A stretch of 64,000 nucleotides of DNA. It comes from Branchiostoma lanceolatum. Lineage: Eukaryota > Chordata > Leptocardii > Amphioxiformes > Branchiostomatidae. Both the position numbers and the translations under genes were made by a program. The notes under the pieces are model-generated. The model did no database searches, had not been told where the DNA came from, and worked only from the letters and a program-made list of their open reading frames with translations. The stretch is taken from NCBI RefSeq assembly GCF_035083965.1, contig NC_089736.1, positions 7,753,501-7,817,500 of the forward strand, given 5' to 3'. This document shows, in pieces, positions 11,702-22,700 of the stretch (the first letter of the stretch is position 1; every line of letters begins with the position of its first letter).

Positions 11702-13410
11702 TGCCGTAGATGTATCTGTGCGTGCTTAGAAGTATTACTCGGTAACTTTCCAATGATGAAACATTGTGAAATCAGGTACAGATAGCTAGGGACGTCGATT
11801 GACTTTGTATTCCACTGCTTTTCAGAAGACACATAACCGTGGGTGTTTATTCTAATTTTGCATCTGTATGCATAGACGTTATGAAAGTCCAGTACTATAC
11901 AGAAGGAGGTTTATGCATTCATAAACGTCTGCTTTTATAAGCAAAACAATTACGTTACAAAATCGCCCTATTTCAAGAGAAATCCGACATTTCTCGTTTC
12001 GATGCATTCTAAATCCAAAATCTCCACAATTTAAATCGAAGCAATGGGAAACGTCTGGACAGCGATACTATCTGTATCAGTGTGTAAATATAGTCTATAT
12101 AACCGCCCTTCGGCGTGACATGCCAGCTTTGCAGGCACGCGGAGTGGTAACAGCTTGTTATATTACACTGAGCGACCTGCCATACCTAACCTTGAACATC
12201 TAGCCACAAGCGCCGTTTAAAATGAGGACGTCCCTATAGTACTTGGTGGCAGTAGGGGCATACTCATGTACAGTGCATCAGTACAAGCTATAATTGCCTG
12301 CCTATGGGCGCTGCCACTCTGTCTGATTCCAGCTGACTTCCCCATAGACGTAGATGCTGTGGTGTGGGAGAGTAGATCATTGCACTTCATCCCTGTAATC
12401 TGAAATCTGAATTGTGTGAAATCTTCCACACTGAGTTCACATCAACAGGCAAATCGACGAACCGTTCGTCACTTCTTTAACTTCTAAGTATGCCGTCACG
12501 ACTTCTGTAAGGTCTCGGCTTTGTAAGAATCCAACTTATTACCTCCTATTGTCAGAGAACCTAACACGACGCCCGGCGGGTTTTGTACGTGGCGCGAAGA
12601 TTTGTGGAAAGACTTATCCATTTACTGTAAACTAAGACGTCTCAATGAGTATCATCAATGTGTGGAGTGCTAGATAACACAGACTAGCGTATTGAGCCGT
12701 TTGCAAAATTACAGTGAATATGCCTCTTGTCAAGTTGAAGTTTGTTGAACATACGTTACCGCACATGTTACGTGTTGAATGATTACACGTTTTGAAAGAC
12801 CGTCACGAAGACTTTACATATCAAGTGTCAACATATGGGTTTGGTGCAATTTTTCCATTTATCACAATAGAAGATACCGATTCGGAATTAGTGTACTCTT
12901 TGGCAAACGATGTGCCGTCTTTGGTAACACTGTACTCTTATCCATGCTTGTTTCCAGCGCATTTTGTTAAGCGTCGGCTGTGAGAAAAGTCTATTCGTAC
13001 GAAAAGGAATAAATCTAAATATATCAGAATGCCGTCAGACCACGTGAAAGACCTGAGCTATTCTCTACCACGAAACTTCTCTTTGCAAACTTTTGGGAAC
13101 ATTGATAAGGGAATAGATTGACAACTAATATCTAATTCCTGATATTTGATTGCCTTGTTCAGATATGACTTATATTCCTTGACTTTAGTTCCCTGAAGGA
13201 AACTTTGTACGCTTCTAGCTAAACAGATAAACTGTCTGTCCGACTTTCTTTACTCACGGCGTTTTTGTGACAGCCAGCCGAAGGGAGAAGTGACATTGTA
13301 AATGCGGGGTGGTCCCCACACGTTGGGAGGTGTTGATTATAATCAATACAACCTGGGAGGGAAACAAATCGGCGCCACAGATTTCTCGTTCAGCACCAAG
13401 GCCAGACATA

Positions 13411-13600
13411 GGTGCAGCAGCCTAGTGGGTAGAGTGCTCGCTTTGTATTCAAGGATCACGGGTTCGAACCCCGTCCGCGCCATACCAAAGACCTTAGACA
13501 CAATTCTCTCTCTGCGTGGTACCTAGCACTTACGTTTTTGTGAATTATTGCTGCCCCGTGTTGTAGTGCTTGTACACTGTGCGGCCCAAGGGCTTTAGAA
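13411..13600 (+). mobile_element. tRNA-derived SINE
   Basis: The head (13411-13482) resembles a tRNA: a partial A box (tagtgggtagag), a perfect B box core (GGTTCGAACCC at 13460-13470), a 7-bp acceptor stem with one mismatch and one G-T pair, and a terminal cca. The anticodon stem does not fold properly, so it is not a functional tRNA gene. Downstream, tctctctgcgtggtacctag and following sequence resemble the bodies of tRNA-derived SINEs of marine invertebrates. The 3' boundary is approximate. Confidence 0.6.
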
Positions 13601-13989
13601 AAGGAGACGGTCACAGTCCTATACACGCAAAAGTGTGGGAAGACCTTTAACTTTTCTTTTAACCAGTAGATAACTACATGTACCACAGGTGGCCAAAACT
13701 GGAGACTTTTAGTAAATCTGTACAGAGTTATGCCATTCTGATTTGATTACATGGATGACGTCCGCGCGCGCATCAATTTTCGTCTATTTCCTAAATAGAT
13801 ATACTAACATACTGTAGACCATGCAAAGCAGCTACAAAATTAGCAAATAAATGCCGTAAATTGCAAAAACATATTTCAGAAAACGGATACTAATGTCTAG
13901 AATGCCAAAATCATTTTCTGTGTGTTTTGTCATTAATTCAACCTTCCTCAACACGTAGATTTCATATTGAATTCAACTTTTTTTTTTAG

Positions 13990-14110
13990 ATTTGTTTCTT
14001 ATTTTCATTCGCACGCTCGCATCAATTTTGGGGTTTCCAAAGGATGGCATCCATATAATCAAATCAACATGGCCGTATCATAAATTCCGTGGCTTCTATA
14101 ATGGTTAGCA
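13990..14110. repeat. dispersed repeat copy, shared with 62.65 kb
   Basis: The words cgcatc, ttttggggtttcc, atcaacatggcc occur in the same order at 14016-14085 and at 62655-62715, on the same strand. This marks an interspersed element of unknown class. Confidence 0.5.
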
Positions 14111-14814
14111 CAGGCGATCACGAAATGGTGGTGTATATGTGCACCTACCATCTTAGTCGTCTCAGAGGCTCGTCAAGTTTATATTTCAGCATAGCCACTT
14201 CAGCAGGTAGACATTTCTAGATCTTCAATCAATGGGGATTTTGTAGCAGACGACAGATGCACGCGACGTTCTGTATATCTACATACCTGACAAGGAAAAA
14301 CATCTTTGACGCGTTCAAACGCATTCTAAACGTCTTCACAATAAGAAAATTACCACTTCTATTCTTGGATCATCGACATTCACAACAAGAGAGCCGTTTT
14401 TCCATGTATTGCAATAGCTAGCTACCGCTATCCTTCGCCGTGCCCTTCAATCGGACCAAGACAAGCCACGGAGCTGTTCTGGAGGACAAAGATCGCACCG
14501 AACAATAAAGAAACTAAAAATTCCCACGTAGAGTTGCATCCAACCGCGAAGAACCTTTGTAGACGGTAAAAGTATTCTTTCACAATAGAAGATGCACTCG
14601 ATGGCGTGTGTAGTTAATTGTTCAAACTTATACCAACGCGTTGTTGGTATCAATTATTTACGCAGTGGAAGCGATACGTTAGGCATTCGGTAAAGAATGG
14701 CGTGATCTGTTTTGACAATATTTCTTTTGTTGTCGGCTGCCTATTGTTTGAGAGCAAACGTTGCAGTGCACTGATCTAGAAGCAGGTTTTGTTCATTTCT
14801 CTGCAACGACCATC

Positions 14815-16275
14815 ATGGCACTGAAGACGTTTTCACTGTGGCTGTTTGTCGTCTGTCTGGTAAAAACAGGTAGGAAACTTCTTATTAATTATTCTCTTTA
14901 CTCGTTTTATACTTAAGCTGAATATCTAGCCATTAAATGATTGGAATGATCTTTATATGCCAAAGACAATGATCCTACAAGGAAAATACATGTAAGTGAA
15001 ACTTGAAGACTCAGGTTTCTTGTGTATGCCTGTTCTCATGTTCCGTGTTTTTTTTTCGTGATCTTTTCTCCTAGGCCTGAGTCTGAAATGTTATTCCTGC
15101 GAACAAACGCACGACAACCGTCTGTGTAACACGGAAAAGTGGGTGGTGGACTGTCCTCAGCCTGAGATGGACACCTGTATGACAACCATCGATTACGACA
15201 GTGAGTTTTCCTTGCCAGTTCATGTATAAGTCCTCTTAAAGGTGCTCAATGTAAGATTTTGGGCCGCGTATCTTCAGTTTTCTAAATCTTCATTTCTTCT
15301 ATAACGAAATCTTCCCATGTTGAATTCCTTCTACATAACTGAATACACTAGTCGGAATGGCAAATAGCGTAGATGACGCAGCTACTTCTAGACTTAATGA
15401 AAATGACAGATTGTGAATAATTTTATCTCTGACGTCATAGCTTGTTCAGATAGATCAACAACTCGCGTGCAACTACATGGAAACCGTCAGAAACAATTAA
15501 GACACCAATCAACATCCTGCGTCAGGTTATTGGATACCAACAATCAGAGATCACAGTTGCCAAACAGAAGGATTGATTATCTATGACTGTTACATATGAC
15601 TGAAGAAAGAAGCTTTAAGGCTCCACATACAGATAAGACAACATTTTCAAAGAACAACACTTTTGTTGGCCAATATTGTTGGCATTTGATCAGCAGAGTT
15701 AGTCAGCTAGGAGGGCTAGATATCCACAACAAGTGTCATGCAAAGGCTCTACGAAGAAATGAGAGAATAACTGACTGAATGAATGAATCAATCAATCAGT
15801 CAATCAATCGATTGATCAATCGATCAATCGATCATAGAATGAATCAATTGACGATGAATCAATCAATGAACCAATCAAGGATCGGTGACTGGATGAATGA
15901 AACGATGAATGAAGCAATGAATGAGGCAATTAATCGGCCAATCAAACAATCAATAAATCAATAAATCAATCAATCAATCGATGAATCAGTCAATGAATGA
16001 CGCCAATGAATGATCTTTCCCCAGAAACCCGAGAGCCGTGGCACCAGAAGATGAAGATAGAGAAGACGTGTTCTGTGAAGTCTGCCTGTGAGCTGGAACA
16101 GGAGAGCGGGCTGCCGTGCTGGCGCGCCGACATGACCGGCGACCTGTACGCATGCGTCGACTGCTGCTCCGAGGACAAGTGTAACGTCGCTGGGGCCGTT
16201 GCCATGGCACCGCAGACGACACTGCTGTGGGGGCTGGTGGTGGCGGTGGTAGCCGGGCTGGTTACAATGAAATAA
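14815..16275 (+). CDS. Ly6/uPAR-family GPI-anchored protein, three exons
   Basis: Exons 14815-14869, 15075-15200 and 16025-16275 join in phase to 143 aa. Residues 1-18 are a signal peptide (MALKTFSLWLFVVCLVKT). The mature part has the three-finger Ly6/uPAR cysteine framework: LKCYSC at the start, internal cysteines, and the diagnostic closing CC-x4-CN (CCSEDKCN). After it, a hydrophobic tail (TTLLWGLVVAVVAGLVTMK) with no cytoplasmic segment suggests replacement by a GPI anchor, placing it on the outer cell surface. The exon layout (signal exon, then two finger exons) is the usual one for the family. The intron before the last exon ends in a tetranucleotide microsatellite. Partner and function cannot be told from sequence: the family covers complement inhibitors, nicotinic receptor modulators and others. 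Confidence 0.85.
15772..15998. repeat. imperfect (AATC/GAAT)n microsatellite in Ly6 intron 2
   Basis: About 225 bp of tetranucleotide units (aatc, gaat, aatg) ending about 25 bp before the acceptor of the last Ly6 exon. It gives a spurious Asn-Gln-Ser-Ile-rich ORF. Confidence 0.9.
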
Positions 16276-18093
16276 GTACTCCGTGTTTGAAGATGGTCTA
16301 TTTTACTCGAAGAACACACGTGCATTCATGTACTAGTCAGATGGAATTAGAATTGTAGTCACTATAGGAAAGATAAATGTAGTTACGTAATAACTGATAT
16401 TAGCTCACTGCTACTGCTACAACCACACATTTCCACTGGACTGAAACTGTTGGTAGCCAATGTACAACCAAAATACTTTCTAATTGCAAAATACAAAACA
16501 AAACGGTACAAAATGGAAAACAAACGATTGGTCTCTTAGGTCATTGAAATGCCATTGATCATAGAAATATCATTAAGAGATTATTGGAAGACTATGTTCT
16601 AGTTCGATAAAAATAAACATCATACAAAGCATGGCTATGCAAATACTAGTGCCACACATATTAACCACCATGCATACCACTGTCTTTTTGTTTAAAAGAC
16701 CATGTAGTGAAATGTCACAACGACACCATGCGGCAAGGAGCAGTAGGGCCCATTACACCCTGAAAAAACAAACTAAGTAGGTAGAAAATGCTCTTTGGTA
16801 TAGAAAAAGAACTGTACCTTCATATGTATAGTACTTACCATAAAAAGATGTCAAATAGTCAACGATCATATGACTAAGCTCACTCACTCAGTATGTAATG
16901 GTGACTGATAATTGTTTCTGATGTGTATCACTTGTCGTAGATATATGTTATTCATTGATATGGTTGATAAAATAAACAGGACGCTCACAAATTACACTGA
17001 TTGTCAATACCACTGTTGACTTCGTGTCCTGTCTAGCCTGTATTTACACAAGCTCTCAGCCGGAGGTTACTGACCCCTACCCAAGAGGTTAAAGGCGGTT
17101 ACGGAAACCGGCTGGACACTAGGAGCGCGATTCGTCAGGCTAGTGTCCTGTCTTATGTTGAATTTTATCCGAAAAAGGAAAAGTAAAGTAGCACCAACTG
17201 AGCCGTAGCCTTTTTTTACTAGCACTGTGTTCCGGCGATTATCCTCTCTCTGTCTCTCAGAGATTTACAATGGGTTCATGGTGCGTGCCTTATGCGTCAC
17301 TAACTTCTGAGTCAACTTTAAACACAGTGACCTTTGCACTCGTTACGGGTCAACTAACAACGGTGGACAATGGTGGAAAGTACAAGGTACAATGCATGAA
17401 CCTTTCCCGGTAAGTAACAGATCATGAGGTTTTAGTCAGAGCTTGAGCGAGGCGAGTGTCAACCCGCTGTCCTATGAAGTCGGAACCAAGGTAATTATAT
17501 AAGATATCCGTATAGTACTTTCAAAAGCATTAGGAAATGGTGTTGCCGCGATATTCAAGTAACAACTTTCATGTAACTTTCCGGAAGGAAAACATACTTT
17601 TTTTTTCTTCTTTTTGCTCGTTTCCTTCTTCTCCAAACACAACTCAGAACTGTTACTGGAGGTGTAAGCACCTGGCACCATGCAGTTGGTGTTTATTGAT
17701 TACACTGAATTTCTTGAATACTATACAAAGTTGTTGGACTAAGTTCTGGAGGTTATCTTCCCGTTCGGGGCCATAATACTGTGAATGCCATGTAACGTTG
17801 CGTAAGGTCACCGGGGTACAACGTAGGTAGCGGTCGCATATAAACAAACACAGACTTTGGAACTGAGATTATAGTAGTATAGGAGGCGCGGGGTATATGA
17901 TATTACTTTGGTGGTAATGTAGAACTTCTCGAAAAACAATGCTAATGTTTAATACTTAGTTGAATATGTTAAAACACTTTGATTTTCGTTATTCATCACT
18001 CTTTGCATGCGCCTGTGTATTTGGGGAGTAGCAGACTGAATAGCTAGCCTCTACGATAATGCCTTTGGGAATTTCTATATCAATCTTCCCAGC
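16276..18093. other. intergenic DNA between the Ly6 gene and SGPL1
   Basis: Contains the Ly6 3'UTR (several AATAAA-like words, for example near 16610 and 16970), a 109-bp inverted-repeat element at 17034-17142, and the presumed SGPL1 promoter region. No additional gene seen. Confidence 0.5.
17034..17142. mobile_element. 109-bp MITE with TAGCCTG termini and 10-bp target duplication
   Basis: Termini are TAGCCTG and CAGGCTA; the element is flanked by identical 10-bp direct repeats gtgtcctgtc at 17024-17033 and 17143-17152. Internal inverted words (cagccgg and ccggctg) show partial foldback. The termini match those of elements at 32116-32228 and 21858-22177. Target duplications of 9-10 bp fit Mutator-like elements; that class is inference. 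Confidence 0.75.
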
Positions 18094-19752
18094 ATGGAGT
18101 TTCTGTACTGGACGGAACACGTCCTCGTTTCTCTCCTCCTGGCCGCGCTGGTGCGACTAGCGGTGACGGAGGGATGGCAGGGGGTTCTACGGGCGGTGCT
18201 GGTCGTCCTGCGCTACGTCCCTGGGATCGGGGAACTGATCAACTGGATCATCCACATGATGGCCCTGCAGTTCGCACCACAACTGACAGGGGGCAGTGCC
18301 AGCAGTAAGAAGGACAAGAAGCCTCCTCGTGTTGCTCTGCCCAAGAAAGGTCAGGTCAATGGTAGAAAACCCGTGAATATTTTACCAGCAAATGTAGACT
18401 GCTTTACTTTCCTTTTTTGTAACGATTGCTTCACCACAGTATTGTTATATATGCCGTTTAGCAGTGCCTCATAGCTTAGAGAGGCACTTAGTACTGCAGT
18501 CTGTTTATGAGGATACCAAGTAAATTTATCTCATAAATAAATCAACTGAAAGAAAAATATTTTCTCTCTATTATAGGATAAGATAGAAATATGAAAATCA
18601 GTCAACCACAATGCCCAACACCAGTGGCCATTTTTGCTATTTTAGTATATTAATAAGTCAGTTTGATCTGATCATTTCATATGGAAGTGCTCAGATACAT
18701 TCTGATACACAGGATTAGTTGGTTAAAATTATTCAATTACAATTTAAACTACATATACTACAGTCAGTTTGCTTTTTACTAATGATAATGACAATGGTAT
18801 TTGAAATTTTTGTAACTGAGAAGTAAACACTCTGCCTTAAAATTTTTATTTCCAGCTGTCTGTCCAAGGGAATTGCATCATACGGTACCGGTAACAATCT
18901 TTTATTGTTTTTTTTTCATGTTCTGATGATGAGGAGGAGCAAACAATAGACAATGAAAATAATTTATTGTCATCATTGCAGGTCTGTCCTGTGATGACAT
19001 ACTTCAGGAGATGAAGAAGTTACAGAAGGAGAAGGATACAGACCCCCATGCTGGGAAGATGTTTGCCTATGTCTACACTCTACAAGACGATGCATCCAAA
19101 GTACAGAAGGTGATGGTTTTATATGTTATAATGATAATGATTCACACAGTATCTGCAAATTCCACCATAAACAAGGTTTGTGTTATATCACAACCTAAAT
19201 GACTTTAACTTGGCTAACACAGATCAGTCCAAACTGCCTGAAGAAGTAACGAAGTTCATAAGCCTTGGGGAGGTGTCAAAACAATGGACAGGCATAAGTT
19301 GGTTGCACAGACTGCCCATGACACTCTTCCTCCACCTTTCTTTAAAGTCAGGTCAATGCTAGAAACCCTGTAAACCAACGAATGCAGACTATTTTACTTT
19401 ATATTAGCCAATAAACCCCTATATTTAGCCTATCTGCATGTAGGCTACTGTGTTTTTCCTAGCTGATTCCTATACTGTTTTTTTGTCTGTTCAGGAGGCG
19501 GTAGACATGTTTATGGAGCAGACAGGACTGGGGGACCATCACGACCGGTTTGTACGAGAAGTCTTCCAGTCCTTCATCCATACCAACGTCCTCAACCCTT
19601 TTGTATTCCCTGCTCTCAGGTAGGGACTTGTAACAGGTCCAGACACTATCGTTACAAAACTGGTGTGTGTGCGTGTTACAGTGTGTGTGTGTATGTGTGC
19701 GTGTGCATGTGTGTGAGTGTTTGTATGGGTTTTGTGTGTGGTTATGTGTGTG

Positions 19753-19792
<40 letters not shown>

Positions 19793-22700
19793 GATTGGGC
19801 ATGAAGACTTAGATGTAACCTCCAATTATGACCATCATACATTATGACAGATATAGAGGGAATTCTGTTCTTCCAAAGGACATGTAAACATCGCTTTACT
19901 GCACATCCAGTAACTGGTGAAATATTAAATCTAGAGCTTCTGACTAGGACTGCTGCTTAAGTTAAGTATCAAAGATTATGTAATTCAGGTGCAGTAATTT
20001 TACATTGAAGTGGGACGTTTTTAATACAATGCTGCTTCAAATGACCTTCAAGTTTGAAACACAGCAGATCCAGTAACAAGATTATACGTAAGGGTTTTTA
20101 GTGATGCCCTTTGTGATTTCCTTTATTCTGTTTACTTTTACTGTAGGCGGTTTGAGATAGAGACGGTGAGCATGGTGGCATCATTTCTCCATGGCGACGA
20201 CCAGGTGGTGGGGTCGCTGACCTCGGGTGGAACAGAGAGTATCCTGATGGCTGTGAAGACGTACCGAGACAGGGCCAGGAAACTCTACCCACAGATCACC
20301 CAGCCGGAGATGGTAGATACATTTGTGTACATTATATAACAGATATGGAATCTACATATAGAATACCACATGTCGGGGGGTCTGCACAAATTGCCAATTT
20401 GTGCCAGCTATAGTGTAATTCCTAAGGCAGACTATTTAGCGACACCCCCTATTTGGACACTTTTTACTATTTTCTCAGCAAAGACTGGCTCAGAGACTGG
20501 TATGTACCGCAGACAATCTGCCTCTTAACTGGTACTTTTTTTAATGATGGTTAAGTCAAACTTTCAGCCAATCAGAGGTCTGCAGTTTGTTGTTCAGTGC
20601 ACTTTGATGGGTGTTTGATGGCCAACATATGCATGTGTATGTGAGGTGAAGTAGAAGATAAGGTTACACCAGGTAAGGCAATCTCATTGAAGTTGTCCGG
20701 AAATCTGTGTTGTTCCAGATAAGACAAGGTAATGAATATATACTACTGATAAAACCTGCTTAACGCTGATAGGGCTCGGGCAGTAGCCAAAATTGTTACT
20801 GGCAGTTACAGTGTAAGTTGTACAACCCAAAGTGAGAAGGTCTTGGTATATTTGGCCACTAATTTATCTTCTTTTGGATTTTTCCTATTAAAACTTGCCT
20901 CTTCTCTTTGGCAATGCTGCTTGTCTATTGTGGGCACAGTTGTGAGGTCCCTTGAGTAAGTTGAGTTTGGTTTGTGTCAAAATTTGAAATTTATTGTAAC
21001 ACTAAAACTTTGTTACAATGTTTCCTTTTCATTTCAGTGCAGACAGTCAGTTTCATTATAGTTTCATGTTCCTTAGAATCTTTTTAAAAAAAGAATGGAA
21101 TGAATGTCTCCTTTTGATATTGCAAAAAGCTTTACTTTCTGAATCTGAATTGGGCAGCCAGTACAACTGCCCTATGGCATAACACACCAGCTTTGCAATG
21201 GTGTGACAGCAGCTGGTGTCCTAAGTTGTCTGATACTTTTTTCCCACAGGTTGCTCCCATCACCATCCACCCTGCGTTTGAGAAGGCTGCGTCATACTTC
21301 TGCGTGAAGATGGTTCATGTTCCTGTCGGGCCAGACTTCAGGGCAGACGTCACCGCTATGGAACAGGTGCACCCAGCATTCTTAACCCTCAACATACTAA
21401 CTTCTGGCCACGCAAATGTCAGGGTTAACCTTTAGCACACTGAAGTAGCCATTTGGCACCCCATTCTGTATAGCTATTGGTTACAGAGTCAGGCAGAAGG
21501 GAGATTGTTAACTCAAATATATGGTTTTTTTTCAAATGGAAGTTCATCTATGAAGGTAATTTGAATTATGAACCTGAAAAACTAAAATGAGAATGAAATA
21601 AATCACCTTGAGTGGTTAGCGCTTTACTTCTTGTACAGAAATGCCGTATCAATTCTTTATACTAACTATATATTGTTTTGTTTCTTTTACGTATTAACCA
21701 GTAAAGCACCTCAAGGCATAACACATTCAGTTTTGCTCAGTAAGTGCTAGCTGAATAACACTGGACTGATAGTTTTGTTCTACTCAAGCAATTATGGACC
21801 TGTGCTGTTATCAACAGTAGTGGTATGCTTAATAAATGGCTGAGACCCCTAAAACAGTAACCGGGTATCCAAACCTATTTTACCTTCTGAGTCTGCCTTC
21901 AGGTGTGCGGCCTGACAAGCGTAAACCCCCTGGACAGAGCCGCGTGGAAGAGCGGTGTGACGACTAGCCTACTACTGCCCACCCCTGTGTCAGGGACCCC
22001 GGCAGCAGTATAATCAAATAATAGATACTACTACTACTACTACTACTAGTCTCTTTTGTCCTCTTCTGCAAATAGGTCTGACCTTGTTTGGTTTGAAACC
22101 GTTTCCCCTAAGTAGCTGGATATTGCAGAGAGGACAGAAGATACTTGGGAGCTATAATAGGTTTGGATACCAGGCTACTCAAACACAGGATCTCTGACTT
22201 AGCATCCTTAAGTAGTGTGCATAGCTACCATATTTATTCCTGCTGATCTTTTCTGTAGGCCATCACAGGAAACACCATCCTGCTGTGTGCCTCAGCCCCT
22301 CAGTACCCCCATGGCGTTGTGGACCCCATCTCTGACATATCAGCCATGGCACTGAGGAGGAAGCTGCCGCTACATGTGGACGCCTGCTTTGGAGGATTCA
22401 TGTTACCATGGTGAAATAATCATAAGACAGTCAAGCCACTCTTTCACATAAAATACTAGCATTGTAGGCACATTATCATCCCTTTCCTTGGTGCTGAAAG
22501 ACCGCCCCCACTCTGTTCTAAACTGTACCATCCCTTTCCTTAGTGCTGAAAGACCTTCCCCACCATGTACTATCCTGTACCAACCCTTTCCTTAGTGCTG
22601 AAGGGCCTTTCCCCACCCTGTACTATCATGTACCCTCTAATGCCATAGTGCTGAAGGACCTTCCGCACCCTGTACTATCCTGTACCATCCCTTTCCTTAG

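Larger units (their letters stand above)
5449..13410. other. long gene-poor interval with decayed repeats
   Basis: No gene is supported on either strand. Recognisable content: a dispersed repeat at about 7070-7205 that recurs at about 23990-24100, a repeat beginning GGGCCCTGTCACACTTGTG near 7236 with internal tacgca-type inverted motifs, a GT-rich microsatellite near 11.6 kb, and one isolated exon-like segment at 9852-9916 (minus). ORFs of 60-150 codons here are low-complexity or lack start, splice or domain support. Confidence 0.45.

Noticed and set aside
11389-11832. 147-codon minus-strand frame with His-Thr repeats
   Set aside because: Covers the GT microsatellite; no start context or domain.
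13411-13482. Functional tRNA gene (Thr-like anticodon position)
   Set aside because: B box is good, but the anticodon stem does not pair and SINE-type sequence follows; called tRNA-derived SINE instead.
19459-19847. His-Thr repeat proteins in the SGPL1 region
   Set aside because: Products of a (GT)n microsatellite in an intron.
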